64,000 nt of DNA, taken from positions 1,426,001 to 1,490,000 of the forward strand of contig NZ_JACOQK010000001.1 of assembly GCF_014297275.1 (NCBI RefSeq), given 5' to 3'. A program made the position numbers and the translations under genes. This document shows, in pieces, positions 24,713-34,559 of this stretch (its first letter is position 1; every line of letters begins with the position of its first letter). Under the pieces are notes generated by a model that had not been told where the DNA came from, searched no databases, and worked only from the letters and a program-made list of their open reading frames with translations. The stretch comes from Clostridium facile (GTDB taxonomy: Bacteria > Bacillota > Clostridia > Oscillospirales > Ruminococcaceae).

Positions 24713-27235
24713 ATGGCAATTTTTAAATGTAAAATGTGTGGAGGGGACCTTAATGTTACCGGGGAAACTGGAGTAGCCGAATGTGAGTACTGTGGTACCC
24801 AGCAAACAATCCCAAAACTAAATGATGAAAAACGGATGAATCTTTATGACCGCGCCAATCATTTCCGCAGAAATAATGAGTTTGATAAAGCGATGTCGAT
24901 ATATGAGTCGATTTTAGAAGAAGACCACACGGATGCAGAAGCATATTGGTCATTGATTTTATGTAAATATGGGATTGAATATGTAGAAGACCCCTCTTCC
25001 CATAAACGAGTTCCAACCTGTAACCGCACCCAGTTTACTTCCATTTTTGACGACGTAGATTACCAATCCGCTTTGAAATACGCAGATCCAAACCAAAAAA
25101 GGATTTACGAAACTGAAGCAAAAGCAATTGATGAAATTCAAAAAGGGATTTTGGAAATTTCACAAAAAGAGGAACCCTTTGACATTTTTATCTGCTATAA
25201 AGAAACAGATAATCATGGAAGAAGAACTCCAGATAGTGTATTAGCAACAGAATTATACCATGAGTTAACTGAAATTGGATTTAAAGTATTCTTTTCCCGT
25301 ATTACACTAGAGGATAAACTGGGTTCCGCTTATGAACCCTATATTTTCGCAGCCTTAAATTCTTCAAAAGTAATGGTGGTACTGGGAACTCGGGCAGAGT
25401 ATTTTAATGCTGTCTGGGTAAAAAATGAATGGAATCGTTATTTGGCATTAATCCGACAAGGGGCAAAAAAGACCTTAATCCCTGCATACAAAGATATGGA
25501 CCCCTATGACCTCCCAGAAGAATTCTCCCATTTGCAGGCATTGGATATGTCTAAATTAGGTTTTATGCAAGACCTGACCCATGGAATCCAAAAACTAGTA
25601 GAACCAGAAAAGGAACAAGAGGATGATACTGCTACCAGTGGTGTTACCGTAAATTCTTTGTTAAAACGTGCGCACATTTTTTTGGAAGATGAAGATTGGG
25701 CGTCCGCAGATGAATACTGTGAAAAAGTATTGGATATGGACCCAGAATTTTCGGATGCATATATAGGTAAACTTTTGGCATTTTATCATTGTAAGACAGA
25801 ACAAGAATTAACTAAGCTTTGTATTCCTATTGAGAACAACAACAATTTTGAAAAAGCTCTCCGTTTTGCTGACCCAGAAACAGCTCAAAAACTAAAATCC
25901 TACCAAGAACAGACCTTAAAAAATTATCATTATCAAAAAAACGAGGAAATCTATCAGCAGGCAATGGAACAACTAAAGTATTGTACAAATAATACTCCAT
26001 TTATTAAGATTATACAACTCTTAAATAAAATTCCAGAATATAAAGATGCAAAAGAAAAAATTGCATTCTGTAAAGAAAAAATTTATCAGCTAGCAATCTA
26101 TGAACTTGAATCAGCAGTAAGTATCCCATCTTTTTACCACATTATCTCTCTTTTAGAAAATATTCCTGATTACAAAGATTCCACCGAAAAAATTAAGTTG
26201 TGTAACCAAAAAATTGAAGATTGCAATTATGCTCCTATCTATTCATCTGCAAAGCTTTTAATGCAAAGTAATATTTTATCTAATTTATATACCGCAAAAG
26301 AAAAACTAGAATCTATTCCTAACTATCATGATGCAAAAGAATTAATAAAACAGTGTAATGAAAAAATTTCAGAAACAGAAGATAAATTAAAGCAAAATCT
26401 TTCGCTTCAACATCAAAAAAAGATGCAAAGAAGAAGATTAATCAAAATAATTGGTATTCCTATTGTGATTTTAGCTGTTTTAATTACAGTGGGTATTATT
26501 ATTTTTTCTGTTGTCATTTCTCCATCCATGAAATACAATCAAGCAATTTCTGATTTTAATAATAGAAATTATCTGGAAGCAGCTGAACTTTTTTCAAAAG
26601 CAGGCTCCTATCAAGATAGCTCTCACTATTTACAAAATTGTATCGAAAACCTCCACGGTCAAACGGTTACATTTGGCAATTATCCTCAGACTGACCCGAA
26701 TCAAAAAGAACCTATTGAATGGAGAATTCTTACTGTAAAGGACGGAAATGCATTATTGCTATCCGATAAAAGTTTAGACTGTCGGCCTTTTATTGATTCA
26801 TTAGATGATTATGGAACTTGGTATCATTCTACTTTAAGAAAATGGTTAAATGAAGATTTTATGAAAACCGCTTTTTCAAAACAAGAACAACAAAAAATTA
26901 TAACTAGCACTATATCTACCCCTCCAAATCCAACATATGGTACTTTAGGAGGACAAGATACAAAAGATAAACTGTTTTTACTTAGCATTGATCAAGTAGA
27001 AACTTATTTTCCAGAAAAACAAAACAGGTTTTCACTTCCAACTCAACAACTTGAAGATACCATATTATCAGAATTTTTACCACGAAATGGATGGTATCTA
27101 CGTTCTCCTGGTATGACAGCTGGACTAATATCCTGTGTATCTACAGTAGGTGAAATAAATATGGTAGGTAAATATGCAGAAAACCGAATGGAAATACGTC
27201 CTGCTATGTGGATTGCGGTAAAAGAATTCGTATAA
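24713..27235 (+). CDS. Zinc-ribbon/TIR/transmembrane/DUF6273 protein
   Basis: An 840-residue multidomain protein. In order: a zinc ribbon (C6, C9, C24, C27), TPR-like helices (~45-80), a TIR domain (~155-297; FDIFICYKE opening, FKVFFSR, candidate catalytic Glu E208 in SAYEPYI), another TPR-like unit (~312-350), three repeats carrying an IPxYxDA/S motif (~410-550), a membrane helix (~578-602) and a DUF6273-like domain (~650-835; FGNYPQT, EPIEWRIL, STLRKWLN). KKMQRRR before the helix places the N-terminus inside and DUF6273 outside. TIR enzymes cleave NAD+ in immunity. GGAGGG lies upstream of the ATG. Function unproven. Confidence 0.85.
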   Translation: MAIFKCKMCGGDLNVTGETGVAECEYCGTQQTIPKLNDEKRMNLYDRANHFRRNNEFDKAMSIYESILEEDHTDAEAYWSLILCKYGIEYVEDPSSHKRVPTCNRTQFTSIFDDVDYQSALKYADPNQKRIYETEAKAIDEIQKGILEISQKEEPFDIFICYKETDNHGRRTPDSVLATELYHELTEIGFKVFFSRITLEDKLGSAYEPYIFAALNSSKVMVVLGTRAEYFNAVWVKNEWNRYLALIRQGAKKTLIPAYKDMDPYDLPEEFSHLQALDMSKLGFMQDLTHGIQKLVEPEKEQEDDTATSGVTVNSLLKRAHIFLEDEDWASADEYCEKVLDMDPEFSDAYIGKLLAFYHCKTEQELTKLCIPIENNNNFEKALRFADPETAQKLKSYQEQTLKNYHYQKNEEIYQQAMEQLKYCTNNTPFIKIIQLLNKIPEYKDAKEKIAFCKEKIYQLAIYELESAVSIPSFYHIISLLENIPDYKDSTEKIKLCNQKIEDCNYAPIYSSAKLLMQSNILSNLYTAKEKLESIPNYHDAKELIKQCNEKISETEDKLKQNLSLQHQKKMQRRRLIKIIGIPIVILAVLITVGIIIFSVVISPSMKYNQAISDFNNRNYLEAAELFSKAGSYQDSSHYLQNCIENLHGQTVTFGNYPQTDPNQKEPIEWRILTVKDGNALLLSDKSLDCRPFIDSLDDYGTWYHSTLRKWLNEDFMKTAFSKQEQQKIITSTISTPPNPTYGTLGGQDTKDKLFLLSIDQVETYFPEKQNRFSLPTQQLEDTILSEFLPRNGWYLRSPGMTAGLISCVSTVGEINMVGKYAENRMEIRPAMWIAVKEFV

Positions 27236-27244
27236 TGTTAGGAG

Positions 27245-27273
27245 AGGCAGTATCTAAATAGGTACTGCCTTTT
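27245..27273 (+). terminator. Hairpin after the TIR gene
   Basis: An 8-bp stem AGGCAGTA (27245-27252) pairing with TACTGCCT (27263-27270), then TTT. It lies 10 bp past the stop and is a plausible but modest terminator. Confidence 0.6.
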
Positions 27274-27415
27274 CAATAACAAAAAATTTAATTGATGATA
27301 ATATAAATTATATAGAATGATAAAATTAAATTATTATAAAGAAAACTATTGAAAATCACTTTTATTTTTTCTATAATAAATTGATTTTTATATTTTGAAA
27401 AAAGAAGGTGATTTG

Positions 27416-28759
27416 ATGGAAAAGGATTTAACCAAAGGAAACCCATTTCCAGTATTATTAAAATTTTCAATTCCTGTTATTGGAGGAAATGTATTTCAGC
27501 TATTTTATACTTTAGCGGATACCATGATTGTAGGGCAAACAATGGGTGCTGATGCTCTAGCAGCAGTCGGGGCGACCAGTACTGTAGTATGTTTGATTCT
27601 ATATTTCATCCAAGGTCTTACCAGTGGCTTTGGCATTAAATTAGGACAGTTCTTCGGAGCCAAAAATAAAATGCAAATGAAACGCAGTGTTGCTACTTCT
27701 ATTTTGCTATCCATTCTGTTTACCATTTTTATTACTATTATCAGCTGCTCCCTAGCCCACCCAATAATGGGATGGATCCATACACCAAATGATATTTATC
27801 AAATGGCTTATGACTATATGTTTGTTATCATGCTTGGAACAGGAGCGACGGTATATTACAATTTAATTTCCAATATTTTAAGAGCATTGGGAGATAGTAA
27901 AACACCACTGTATTTTCTAATTTTATCCTCTATTCTAAATATTATATTAGACTATATATTTATCGTCCCATTCGGATGGGGAGTAGCTGGCGCTGCTTAT
28001 GCTACTGTATTGTCCCAACTTGTTTCGGCTATTTTATGTACCCTGTTTGCTTTGAAAAAGTTTGATATCATGCATTTACAAAGTCAAGATTGGAAAATTA
28101 CAAAAGAAGATATCTTTTCCCATTTAAGAATTGGATTTCCTATGGGCTTCCAGATGTCAGTTATGTGTATTGGACTATTAGCGATGCAATCTGCTGTAAA
28201 TAGCATTGGAACCAATGCCATTGCAGGATATACCGCAGCTACAAAAATGGACCAAATTTCCGTATTAATCAATAACGCATTTGGCATTGCTATTTCAAAC
28301 TATGTGGCACAAAACTATGGAGCTGGGCTGGTTGCAAGGATAAAAAAAGGCGTCCTTGATTGTTTTATTATGACAACCATAGCCAATATTCTCATTGCTG
28401 GATTAATGTTATTGTTGCAGCCATGGGTAGTTCCCTTATTTGTAGAAAACCCAAATCCAGAAATTTTTATGTACGCAAAAGATTATTTATTTGTTGTAGT
28501 CCCCTTTTATATTCTGTTGGGGATTTTAATTACTTACCGTTCCGCAGTACAAAGTATTGGCATTACATGGGGGCCATTTATCGCTTGCATGATTGAACTG
28601 GTAATGCGTGTTTCATGTGCCTTGGGATTAGTATATCTTTGGGGATATAAAGGAGTTTGTTTTGCTACCCCAATGGCATGGTTAGGCGCAGTTGTATTCC
28701 TATTACCTGTATATTTCAAGAATATGCGTTCTCTTTCCACAACTGTAAATTTAAAATAA
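27416..28759 (+). CDS. MATE-family efflux transporter (second copy)
   Basis: A 447-residue twelve-helix membrane transporter of the multidrug/toxin extrusion family. The opening (KFSIPVIGGNVFQLFYTLAD, then TMIVGQ) and the half-repeat with NNAFGIAISNYVAQNYGAG are diagnostic. The ATG at 27416 is chosen with AAGGTG upstream; an in-frame TTG at 27395 lacks a site. It is similar in layout to the MATE gene at 20.5-21.8 kb but clearly a separate paralogue. An EamA transporter follows. The substrate is unknown. Confidence 0.87.
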   Translation: MEKDLTKGNPFPVLLKFSIPVIGGNVFQLFYTLADTMIVGQTMGADALAAVGATSTVVCLILYFIQGLTSGFGIKLGQFFGAKNKMQMKRSVATSILLSILFTIFITIISCSLAHPIMGWIHTPNDIYQMAYDYMFVIMLGTGATVYYNLISNILRALGDSKTPLYFLILSSILNIILDYIFIVPFGWGVAGAAYATVLSQLVSAILCTLFALKKFDIMHLQSQDWKITKEDIFSHLRIGFPMGFQMSVMCIGLLAMQSAVNSIGTNAIAGYTAATKMDQISVLINNAFGIAISNYVAQNYGAGLVARIKKGVLDCFIMTTIANILIAGLMLLLQPWVVPLFVENPNPEIFMYAKDYLFVVVPFYILLGILITYRSAVQSIGITWGPFIACMIELVMRVSCALGLVYLWGYKGVCFATPMAWLGAVVFLLPVYFKNMRSLSTTVNLK

Positions 28760-28760
28760 A

Positions 28761-28786
28761 AAAGAGAACTACGATAGCGCTCTTTA
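28761..28786 (+). terminator. Weak terminator after the second MATE gene
   Basis: AAAGAG and CTCTTT pair around a ~13-nt loop just past the stop codon. The stem is short, so read-through into the EamA gene is likely. Confidence 0.35.
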
Positions 28787-28899
28787 TAATATTAATTCTA
28801 TCAGGTATACCAATATCATATAACATTCTATACAACTATTGAAAAACAATATTTGCTATGATAGGCTATATAATAAACGAAGAATTAAAGGAATTTACA

Positions 28900-29802
28900 A
28901 TGGAACATAAGCGATTTTTTGGACATTTAACAGCATTATTTACAATTATCATATGGGGAACTACCTTTATTTCTACAAAAATCTTATTAGTAGATTTTAC
29001 ACCAATCGAAATATTATTTTTTCGGTTTGTATTGGGACTAATCGCGTTGGTAATTGCCTATCCACGACGTTTAAAATTAACTGATGGAAAACAAGAGTTA
29101 CTTTTTATAGGAGCTGGGGTAACCGGTGTAACCTTGTATTATTTGCTGGAAAACATTGCTTTAACTTATACAATGGCTTCTAATGTAGGTGTTATTGTTT
29201 CTATTTCACCATTTTTTACGGCAATTTTATCTCATTTTTTCTTGAAAGGTGAAAAATTAAAAATAAACTTTTTGATCGGTTTTATCGTAGCTATTACTGG
29301 AATCTGCTTGATTAGCTTTCCGGATTATTCTGATGTACACCTAAATCCGATTGGGGAGATATTAGCGATTTTAGCTTCCTTTATTTGGTCTATATATTCC
29401 ATTCTCACTCGAAAAATTAGCATGTATGGATACAATACGATACAAACAACCAGAAGGACGTTCTTTTATGGGACTGTATTTATGATACCAGCGTTATTTT
29501 TCTCGGATTTTAAATTTGACCTTATCCGTTTTTTCAATCCCACCTATCTGGGCAATATTTTATTTTTGGGTTTAGGGGCTTGTGCGCTTTGTTTTGTCAG
29601 CTGGAATTTAGCAGTAAAACAGCTTGGTGCTATTCAAACAAGCGTTTATATTTATATGGTTCCAGTGGTTACTATTGTTACATCTTTTCTTATTCTGCAC
29701 GAAAACATAACTTGGATCACTATCTTAGGCACATGCTTAACATTAACCGGCCTTGTTATCTCAGAAAGCCAACATTTTTTAGCAAACCGAAAAAAACACT
29801 AG
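28900..29802 (+). CDS. EamA/DMT-family transporter
   Basis: A 300-residue membrane protein with ten hydrophobic helices in two EamA repeats; motifs such as IWGTTFISTKILL and FFRFVLGLIAL at the N-terminus are typical. It probably exports a metabolite. The ATG at 28900 has AAAGGA upstream; an in-frame ATG at 28858 has none. The adjacent MATE gene ends 140 bp before, and both may be read together. It ends at a strong terminator. Confidence 0.87.
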   Translation: MEHKRFFGHLTALFTIIIWGTTFISTKILLVDFTPIEILFFRFVLGLIALVIAYPRRLKLTDGKQELLFIGAGVTGVTLYYLLENIALTYTMASNVGVIVSISPFFTAILSHFFLKGEKLKINFLIGFIVAITGICLISFPDYSDVHLNPIGEILAILASFIWSIYSILTRKISMYGYNTIQTTRRTFFYGTVFMIPALFFSDFKFDLIRFFNPTYLGNILFLGLGACALCFVSWNLAVKQLGAIQTSVYIYMVPVVTIVTSFLILHENITWITILGTCLTLTGLVISESQHFLANRKKH

Positions 29803-29807
29803 TTACG

Positions 29808-29840
29808 AAAAAACTCCCTGAGTAAATTCAGGGAGTTTTT
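29808..29840 (+). terminator. Terminator of the EamA gene
   Basis: AAAAACTCCCTGA pairs exactly with TCAGGGAGTTTTT around a short loop, with further T-rich sequence after it. A symmetric A/T flank could let it work in both directions. Confidence 0.85.
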
Positions 29841-29975
29841 CTCTTTTTCACTTGATAAGGTAGTTTCTAATGAGAATAAAAATATTATTTTAAAGGAACT
29901 AAATTTTATCTATTTCGATTACATAATATGGTAGGATTTCTGTTAGAAAATCAATTACTGCTCCAGTAACCAAAA

Positions 29976-30464
29976 TTACTTTTTGGTAATATCCGCAAAA
30001 CTAGCGCCAATTAATCTTGAAAGGTCGGTTGGAGAAGTTTCTACTTGATATCCAATCTTTCCTCCACTATAAATCATCGTGTCTAAACTTTGTGCAGTAG
30101 AGTCGATTACAGTGCGATACTGTTTTTTCATTCCAATAGGGGAACATCCTCCTCTAATATAGCCAGTTATCTTGTTGATTTCTGCTACATGGATCATTTC
30201 CACTGACTTTTCTTCCACAGACCTTGCCGCAGCTTTTAAATCTAGCTCTGCTACTACTGGAATTACAAATACAAAATAATCTTTACTATGTCCTCTTGTC
30301 ACCAAAGTTTTAAACACCTGTTCCAAAGGTTGTCCAAGTTGTTCAGCAACTGAAACCCCATCTACTGCCTCGTTCCCTTTATGGGAATATGTATAGTGTC
30401 GATACGGAATATTTGCCTGGTCTAAAATACGCATTACATTGGTTTTATCATTCTTTTTTGCCAT
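29976..30464 (-). CDS. ybaK: Cys-tRNA(Pro) deacylase, YbaK/EbsC family
   Basis: A 162-residue cytoplasmic editing hydrolase that clears misacylated Cys-tRNA(Pro). The family features KTLVTRG, FVIPVVAELDLKAAA, and the glycine-rich loop GYIRGGCSPIGMKK are visible. ATG at 30464 gives the standard ~160 residues; the longer upstream in-frame start has no site and would lie deep in nhaC. It overlaps the 3' end of nhaC by 17 bp and is probably co-transcribed with it. Confidence 0.9.
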   Translation of the reverse strand: MAKKNDKTNVMRILDQANIPYRHYTYSHKGNEAVDGVSVAEQLGQPLEQVFKTLVTRGHSKDYFVFVIPVVAELDLKAAARSVEEKSVEMIHVAEINKITGYIRGGCSPIGMKKQYRTVIDSTAQSLDTMIYSGGKIGYQVETSPTDLSRLIGASFADITKK

Positions 30465-31743
30465 TATTTTTGATAACCTTCTTTCCAAAACAGATAAATA
30501 GAATTGCGCTAACACCCATTAAAACAGGGTAATATAAATTTGGTAAAATATCCGTTGGATGTAGGGATGCTAACGAAGCAGCTGTCAACAACTGTGCTCC
30601 GTACGGGAGGATTCCCTGTATCACTGAGGTAAAAATATCTAAAATAGAAGCTACCCTTTTCGGAGGTATTTCATATTCCTCTCCAATTTCCTTTACAATC
30701 CCACCGGCCATTACAATCGCTACGGTGTTATTCGCCGTACAGACATCGACAGCAGCGGAAATTCCGGCAATCCCCAATTCTGCCCCTTTTCTTCCTCTAA
30801 AGCATTTTCGGATGGCATAAATTAAGAACTGAATCCCTCCATTTTGCCTCACTAAAGCTACCACTGCAGCAACCACCATGGAAAGGATAGAAATTTCATA
30901 CATGGATTCTATACCAGAACCCAGAGCCTCAAACATTCCTAAAAAATCAAACTTTCCTGTTGCCAGTCCAACAATGATAGATACCCCGATACCGGAAAAC
31001 AATACAATAAATACATTAAAGCCAATTAACGCCCCAATTAAAACTACCAAATATGGTAAAATCTGAAATATATTGTAACTCATGTCCCCTGTAACAACAT
31101 AGGTACTATGAAAAGTACGTGATACTAAGATGATAATGGTAACAATTGCCGCTGGCAGGACGATTAAAAAATTCTGTTTAAATTTATCCTTCATTTCACA
31201 ACCTTGTGTCCGTACTGCAGCAATGGTAGTATCTGAAATCATAGAAAGGTTATCTCCAAACATGGCCCCACATACTACGGCTCCTACCGTTAAAGCCAAT
31301 GGAAGATTGGTTTTTTCTGAAATACCAACCGCGATTGGTGTTAAGGCAGTAATTGTTCCTACCGAAGTCCCCATAGAAAGAGAGATAAAGCATCCCACTA
31401 TAAAAATACCCACTACAGCCAAATTAGGAGGGATAATAGAAAGGCTAAAATTTACGGTGCTATCTGCCCCACCAGCAGCTTTTACAATACCAGAAAAAGC
31501 TCCAGCTAATATAAAGATAAACACCATGGTAATAATTGTTTCATCTCCGGCGCCTTTGCAGGCTGTTTCAATCTTTTTTGCCAATGGGAGCGACCTGTTT
31601 TGAAATAGTGCTACTACCAATGCCACTAAAAAACCAACCACAGCAGGCATAATATAAAAATCTCCTGTAATGATTCCTGTACCTACAAAAATAATCAAAA
31701 AGATGCCAATTGGCAACAATCCTAAAACATGTCCTTTTTCCAT
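30448..31743 (-). CDS. NhaC-family Na+/H+ antiporter
   Basis: A 431-residue membrane protein with 10-12 helices. The family segments GTSVGTITALTPIAVG, GAMFGDNLSMISDTTIAA and DVCTANNTVAIVMAGG are visible. It likely exchanges Na+ for H+ (or a substrate such as malate/lactate, as in MleN relatives). AGGAG precedes the ATG. It is preceded by rlmA (13-bp gap) and overlaps ybaK, making a three-gene leftward unit. Confidence 0.88.
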   Translation of the reverse strand: MEKGHVLGLLPIGIFLIIFVGTGIITGDFYIMPAVVGFLVALVVALFQNRSLPLAKKIETACKGAGDETIITMVFIFILAGAFSGIVKAAGGADSTVNFSLSIIPPNLAVVGIFIVGCFISLSMGTSVGTITALTPIAVGISEKTNLPLALTVGAVVCGAMFGDNLSMISDTTIAAVRTQGCEMKDKFKQNFLIVLPAAIVTIIILVSRTFHSTYVVTGDMSYNIFQILPYLVVLIGALIGFNVFIVLFSGIGVSIIVGLATGKFDFLGMFEALGSGIESMYEISILSMVVAAVVALVRQNGGIQFLIYAIRKCFRGRKGAELGIAGISAAVDVCTANNTVAIVMAGGIVKEIGEEYEIPPKRVASILDIFTSVIQGILPYGAQLLTAASLASLHPTDILPNLYYPVLMGVSAILFICFGKKVIKNNGKKE

Positions 31744-31756
31744 AAAAATAATTCTC

Positions 31757-32584
31757 CTATTTTAAATTGGATTGATATACGAATAAATGGAACTCTACTG
31801 TAACCGTCAATTCCTTTAAGGAAGCTAAACGTTGGTAATCTTCTATAGATGTTTTATAGTAATAAGGGGTCATTTTAAACAGGGAATCTATCAATTCTGG
31901 TTCTTCCAGATGTATTGGATAGCATAAATGCTGTTGCTCAATCAAATGGAATCCTTGCAGTATTGTGTCTTTTACTTCATTTTTATATGGTTGTTGGTAT
32001 ACTGCCTGTTTTAGTTCCCATAAATGTTCTTTTCCAGGAACAGCCAATATCATATATCCATCTGGCCGCAAAACACGCAATAGTTCTTCCCCACAATAAG
32101 GGGCAAACAAATTAAATACACCGTTACAGCTATGATCATCTACTGGAAGATGAAACGCACTGGCTACTGCATAATTAATCGCTTTATTCTGTTTAGCAGC
32201 CTTGTCCAACGCAAATTTAGAAATATCAATCCCTGATAAAGAAACCTGAGTTTGATTATGATTAAGATGGCGCTGTATTTGATTGGTATAATATCCTTCC
32301 CCGCATCCAACATCCAACAAAATATCACTATTTTGGAAGTATTGTTCTGCTATTTTACAAATTAGTTCTGCCAGTGGCTGATAATACCCTTTGGATAAAA
32401 AATTACGACGTGCAGCAACCATTAATTTATTGTCCCCTGGCAATTTTGAATGCTTACTATTGGGTAGTAATAAATTGACATATCCGCTTTTAGAGCGGTC
32501 AAATACATGCCCCTTGGGACAATAATATTTGGCGGGGTCCTGTTGTAATGGCCTTCCACAGCATGGACATAAAAATATACTCAT
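31757..32584 (-). CDS. rlmA: 23S rRNA (guanine-N1)-methyltransferase, RlmA type
   Basis: A 275-residue SAM-dependent methyltransferase that modifies a guanine in hairpin 35 of 23S rRNA. The N-terminal zinc knuckle uses C6, C9, C22 and H26 (CPCCG...CPKGH), followed by FDRSKSGYVNLL and the SAM motif LDVGCGEGYYT. Gram-positive members (RlmA-II) methylate G748 and Gram-negative ones G745; the exact position is not assigned here. AAGGAC precedes the ATG. It is the first gene of the rlmA-nhaC-ybaK unit. Confidence 0.9.
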   Translation of the reverse strand: MSIFLCPCCGRPLQQDPAKYYCPKGHVFDRSKSGYVNLLLPNSKHSKLPGDNKLMVAARRNFLSKGYYQPLAELICKIAEQYFQNSDILLDVGCGEGYYTNQIQRHLNHNQTQVSLSGIDISKFALDKAAKQNKAINYAVASAFHLPVDDHSCNGVFNLFAPYCGEELLRVLRPDGYMILAVPGKEHLWELKQAVYQQPYKNEVKDTILQGFHLIEQQHLCYPIHLEEPELIDSLFKMTPYYYKTSIEDYQRLASLKELTVTVEFHLFVYQSNLK

Positions 32585-33014
32585 AATAATAGTCCTTTTT
32601 TAAAATCTTAATTTCGAGTACTGTTGTTTCAATTTAATCTTCTGATCATGATAAACAGCTATTTAAATCAGATTTATTATAACATATTTTGAAATGAATT
32701 CCAATGAAATCATGTATTACCAAAATTATGATAATTTTTTGTCAATCATGCAAAAAATCAAATCTTTTTATTGTTAAAATTGCCATACTAACCCATAAAA
32801 TAACATTAAAATTTATGGATTTCATTGTTTATTATGAACACTTTCTTATAATCTGCATATTTCAATTGTTTCTTAAAAATATCATGCTATAATATTTTTT
32901 GATCTTGAATATCTTTGTTGTGTTAAACTATGCTACGTTAAAATGGTATTAAAAATTTATTGTAAGCAAAACAAAATAACGCTATTGTTTTAGAGGATAT
33001 AGGGGGAAGTTCTT
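32585..33014. other. AT-rich divergent intergenic region, 430 bp
   Basis: This separates leftward rlmA and the rightward glycosyltransferase. It is very AT-rich with several possible -10-like stretches. No convincing RNA gene, hairpin or short coding frame was found. Confidence 0.5.
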
Positions 33015-34274
33015 TTGCTTAATTTTATTCAAAATTTCAATTTGGTAATTATGATAATATTTACAGTATGCTATGCATACCAATTTTTTTATGCTTTTTA
33101 TGCTTTATTCAAAAAGCCAAAACAATATGATGCTACAAAACAACACAGTTATGCTGTGATTATTTCGGCTAGAAATGAAAGCGCTGTAATTGCCCAGTTA
33201 ATCAGAAGTATTCGGCAGCAAAAATATCCGGCAAAACTCATTGATATTTATGTAGTAGCCGATAACTGTACCGATAATACGGCCCAAATTGCCCGTGAAG
33301 CTGGCGCGATTGTATATGAACGTTTTAATACACAACAAGTAGGAAAAGGATATGCCTTAGATTATATTTTTAAAATTATCCATAATTCTTCTAAAGCAGA
33401 TGCATATGAAGGATATTTTGTTTTTGATGCAGACAATCTGTTAGATGAAAATTATATCGCAGAAATGAACAAAGTATTTGATAATGGTTACCGCATTGTA
33501 ACCAGTTACCGGAACTCTAAAAACTATGATACTAACTGGCTATCCTCTGGTTATTCCCTATGGTTCTTAAGGGAATCAAAATACCTAAATAATGCACGTA
33601 TGATGTTGAATACAAGTTGTGCAATTTCTGGCACAGGATTCCTTGTTCATCGTGATATTATCATTAAAAATAACGGCTGGAAGCACCATCTTTTAACAGA
33701 AGATATTGAGTTCTCAGCAGATAATATTATTCAAGGAGAAAAAATTGGTTACTGTGGCACTGCTGTATTATATGATGAACAGCCAACTACATTTAGACAA
33801 TCATGGAATCAAAGACTGCGTTGGGCAAAAGGATTTTATCAAGTATTTGCAAGATATGGCGGTGGATTGTTAAAAGGCATTTTCAAAAATCACAGTTTTG
33901 CTTGCTTTGATATGTTTATGACGATTTCTCCAGCAATGTTTGTTTCTTTATCCAGTATTGTAATGAATGCCGTCTTCTTAATCTGTGGGTTATTATCCCC
34001 AGAATCATCTCAAGCAATTATTACAACAACCTTAACTTCATTAGGAGGAACACTTTTAAACTTTTATTGTATTTTCTTCTTCTTTGGTGGTTTAACTTTA
34101 ATTACAGAATGGAAAAAGATTTATGCAAAACCTGTTAAAATAGTTCTATCCCTATTTACATTTCCTTTATTTATGTTTACTTATATTCCAATCGCATTGG
34201 TTGCCCTATTTAAAAAAATCGAATGGAAACCAATCGAACATACTGTTACGAAATCCATTGAAGATGTACAATAA
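33015..34274 (+). CDS. Membrane-bound glycosyltransferase family 2
   Basis: A 419-residue processive-type glycosyltransferase. An N-terminal helix (~8-30) precedes the GT-A domain: VIISARNES, VVADNCTDNT, FDADN (metal-binding DxD), a TEDIEFS acceptor-site motif and QRLRW (the QxxRW motif of polymerising enzymes). Three or more C-terminal helices (~285-400) follow. It probably builds a surface glycan or glycolipid. The start is a TTG with AGGGGGAAG upstream. It is followed by tandem terminators, so it is monocistronic. The donor sugar is unknown. Confidence 0.88.
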   Translation: MLNFIQNFNLVIMIIFTVCYAYQFFYAFYALFKKPKQYDATKQHSYAVIISARNESAVIAQLIRSIRQQKYPAKLIDIYVVADNCTDNTAQIAREAGAIVYERFNTQQVGKGYALDYIFKIIHNSSKADAYEGYFVFDADNLLDENYIAEMNKVFDNGYRIVTSYRNSKNYDTNWLSSGYSLWFLRESKYLNNARMMLNTSCAISGTGFLVHRDIIIKNNGWKHHLLTEDIEFSADNIIQGEKIGYCGTAVLYDEQPTTFRQSWNQRLRWAKGFYQVFARYGGGLLKGIFKNHSFACFDMFMTISPAMFVSLSSIVMNAVFLICGLLSPESSQAIITTTLTSLGGTLLNFYCIFFFFGGLTLITEWKKIYAKPVKIVLSLFTFPLFMFTYIPIALVALFKKIEWKPIEHTVTKSIEDVQ

Positions 34275-34278
34275 CCAT

Positions 34279-34311
34279 AAGCCATCAGTTTTCCTGATGG
34301 CTTATTTTTTT
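34279..34311 (+). terminator. Terminator of the glycosyltransferase gene
   Basis: A perfect 10-bp stem (AAGCCATCAG and its complement) with a TTTTC loop and a following run of seven Ts. Confidence 0.9.
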
Positions 34312-34330
34312 ATCATATTCATCTAACACG

Positions 34331-34360
34331 CAACGCAAACAAAATGATTTGCGTTGTTTT
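34331..34360 (+). terminator. Second hairpin in tandem
   Basis: CAACGCAAA (34331-34339) pairs with TTTGCGTTG (34348-34356) around an 8-nt loop, followed by TTTT. It lies about 20 bp after the first terminator, with no gene between. Confidence 0.55.
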
Positions 34361-34559
34361 ACTTATATACAAAAATAATTCTTACAAAGAACACTTCTGT
34401 TTTTTGTTTAAAACTACAATATCATTTCGATAAGAAATCTGATAGAATAAATTTTAGTAAATTTTTTCCTGTTATAGGAAGATACAGATTTATTTTACCA
34501 TTTCAATGAAAAATAACGGGCAATTTTTGCTTGGAACTGGAAAGGAGCAGAAAGAGAAA

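Noticed and set aside
31130..31603. 157-aa plus-strand open frame opposite nhaC
   Set aside because: Low-complexity mirror of membrane-helix codons; no ribosome binding site.
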